6,742 bases of DNA from an uncultured Corynebacterium sp. (GTDB taxonomy: Bacteria; Actinomycetota; Actinomycetes; Mycobacteriales; Mycobacteriaceae): the NCBI GenBank assembly GCA_946222625.1, contig CAMILJ010000113.1, positions 1-6,742 of the forward strand, read 5' to 3'. The notes below the pieces were generated by a model that was not told the DNA's origin, made no database searches, and saw only the letters and a list, made by a program, of their open reading frames with translations. Within the stretch, counting starts at the first letter, position 1, and the number at the start of each line of letters is the position of its first letter. A program made the translations under genes and the position numbers. Below, piece after piece: positions 6,063-6,742 of this stretch.

Positions 6063-6587
6063 ATGAAGTATCGGAACGTTCACATCAGCTCCGTCGCGGC
6101 GCTTGTCATGAGCCTTGTAGGCGCGGCGTTCTTTGCTGTGGGGCGGGTCATTTTTGACGTTGGCGGATGGGCCGCATTCTTCTCCATTCCGGCTGGGGGA
6201 CTCGTGGGCGTGGCGCTTCTTGGACTGTGGCTGATCCCAGTACGCAGCGTGAAGGAGGCCCCGGAAGCCGGAACGTATAAGGTCTTCGGCTGGCGCGAAT
6301 CATGGTCCTTCATTGCGGTGACGGTGTTTCTCTTCTTGGCCGGCTTCTTTATGGTCGATCTCGGCGATACTGATGAGAGCGTGAAATCCGCCTTCACCCA
6401 GATTGTGGGGCGGTGGGCTTTGGAGCTGTCCGCGATACTGTTTTGGCTCTGTGTCCTTGGGGTGATTGTGTCCTACATCATCGGCGTTGTTGTGGCGGTG
6501 AAAGGTCGGAAGGCCGCTGATGAAGACCCGACGCAGAGTTCAAACCCGGAAAATCTGGGAGAGGAGCTCGGCCAGGACGGGGCCTAA
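6063..6587 (+). CDS. Four-helix membrane protein, function unknown
   Basis: A 174-residue protein from the ATG at 6063; the frame also permits a GTG at 6027 (186 residues), but the extra residues (MKVAVVHARLSG) lie over a likely -10 hexamer and look non-coding. Likely membrane segments are about residues 8-31, 36-59, 80-99 and 119-146, with a charged loop between the second and third (RSVKEAPEAGTYK) and an acidic loop LGDTDESVK between the third and fourth. The C-terminal tail of about 28 residues is hydrophilic and rich in Asp, Glu, Gln and Asn. I see no transporter or enzyme motif and do not recognise the family. It lies 120 bases after the other membrane protein gene and about 100 bases before a tRNA gene. 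Confidence 0.8.
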   Translation: MKYRNVHISSVAALVMSLVGAAFFAVGRVIFDVGGWAAFFSIPAGGLVGVALLGLWLIPVRSVKEAPEAGTYKVFGWRESWSFIAVTVFLFLAGFFMVDLGDTDESVKSAFTQIVGRWALELSAILFWLCVLGVIVSYIIGVVVAVKGRKAADEDPTQSSNPENLGEELGQDGA

Positions 6588-6690
6588 ATTGCCGTTTTCT
6601 GGGGCTGCCGATTAATGTTGCTGGGAGCGGATTCGCTGTGTGCGTGAGTGCTGGCTCAGTGCTGGTGCGGAATGCAGGCAGGGAATACGC

Positions 6691-6742
6691 GGGGCTATAG
6701 CTCAGTCGGTTAGAGCTACGGACTCATAATCCGTTGGTCCCG
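6691..6742 (+). tRNA. tRNA with CAU anticodon, probably elongator tRNA-Met (cut by window end)
   Basis: The first 52 bases of a tRNA fold by eye: acceptor 5' strand GGGGCTA, TA, D stem GCTC/GAGC around AGTCGGTTA, anticodon stem ACGGA/TCCGT enclosing CTCATAA with the anticodon CAT, then a five-base variable region TGGTC and the start of the T stem (CCG). The acceptor 3' strand and T arm lie beyond the window. It is not the initiator, because it lacks the three G-C pairs next to the anticodon loop. A CAU anticodon can also belong to tRNA-Ile2, whose C is modified to lysidine; the elongator Met reading is favoured but not proved. Confidence 0.9.

Noticed and set aside
6691..6742. tRNA as the integration site of the defence island
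   Set aside because: The tRNA 3' end, where integrases usually target, points right, out of the window, while the defence genes lie on the 5' side.
1..6742. CRISPR arrays, insertion sequences, riboswitches
   Set aside because: No regularly spaced repeats, no transposase-like protein and no recognisable leader structure were seen on either strand.

Overview
The window looks like chromosomal DNA of a moderately high-GC actinobacterium, most likely Corynebacterium or a close relative. The reasons are the GC-rich third-position bias of the flanking genes, TAnnnT-type -10 hexamers placed so that transcripts would start at or next to an ATG (leaderless starts, common in that group), and a GC-starting tRNA with a CAU anticodon. 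The genus is an inference from style, not from a marker gene.

Layout from left to right. Positions 3-359 (+) hold the 3' end of an unrecognised gene whose start lies outside the window. It converges on a minus-strand block (437-5366) read right to left: an AAA15/RloA-like ATPase (5366-4032), a small unrecognised protein (3952-3647), then hamA (3372-2524) and hamB (2527-437). The hamA/hamB pair is a Hachiman anti-phage defence operon: a DUF1837 PD-(D/E)xK-type nuclease effector followed, with an ATGA stop/start overlap, by a superfamily 2 helicase. Its DNA is visibly AT-richer than its neighbours (one 60-base row in hamA is 33% GC, one in the ATPase gene is 73%), so the pair looks like an acquired cassette in a GC-richer background.

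Divergent from the ATPase gene on the plus strand are two small multi-pass membrane proteins of unknown function (5520-5942 and 6063-6587), followed by the first 52 bases of a CAU-anticodon tRNA at the right edge.

How the parts may work together. HamA and HamB should act as one complex: the helicase senses or translocates on damaged or phage DNA and controls the nuclease. The ATPase gene beside it belongs to a family often found in abortive-infection and restriction loci (RloA, AbiLi). It lacks its usual RloB/AbiLii partner and is instead followed by a 77-101 residue protein. That ATPase plus small-protein pair is the most plausible candidate here for a poorly described system. Its linkage to Hachiman suggests a small defence island, but this is guilt by association.
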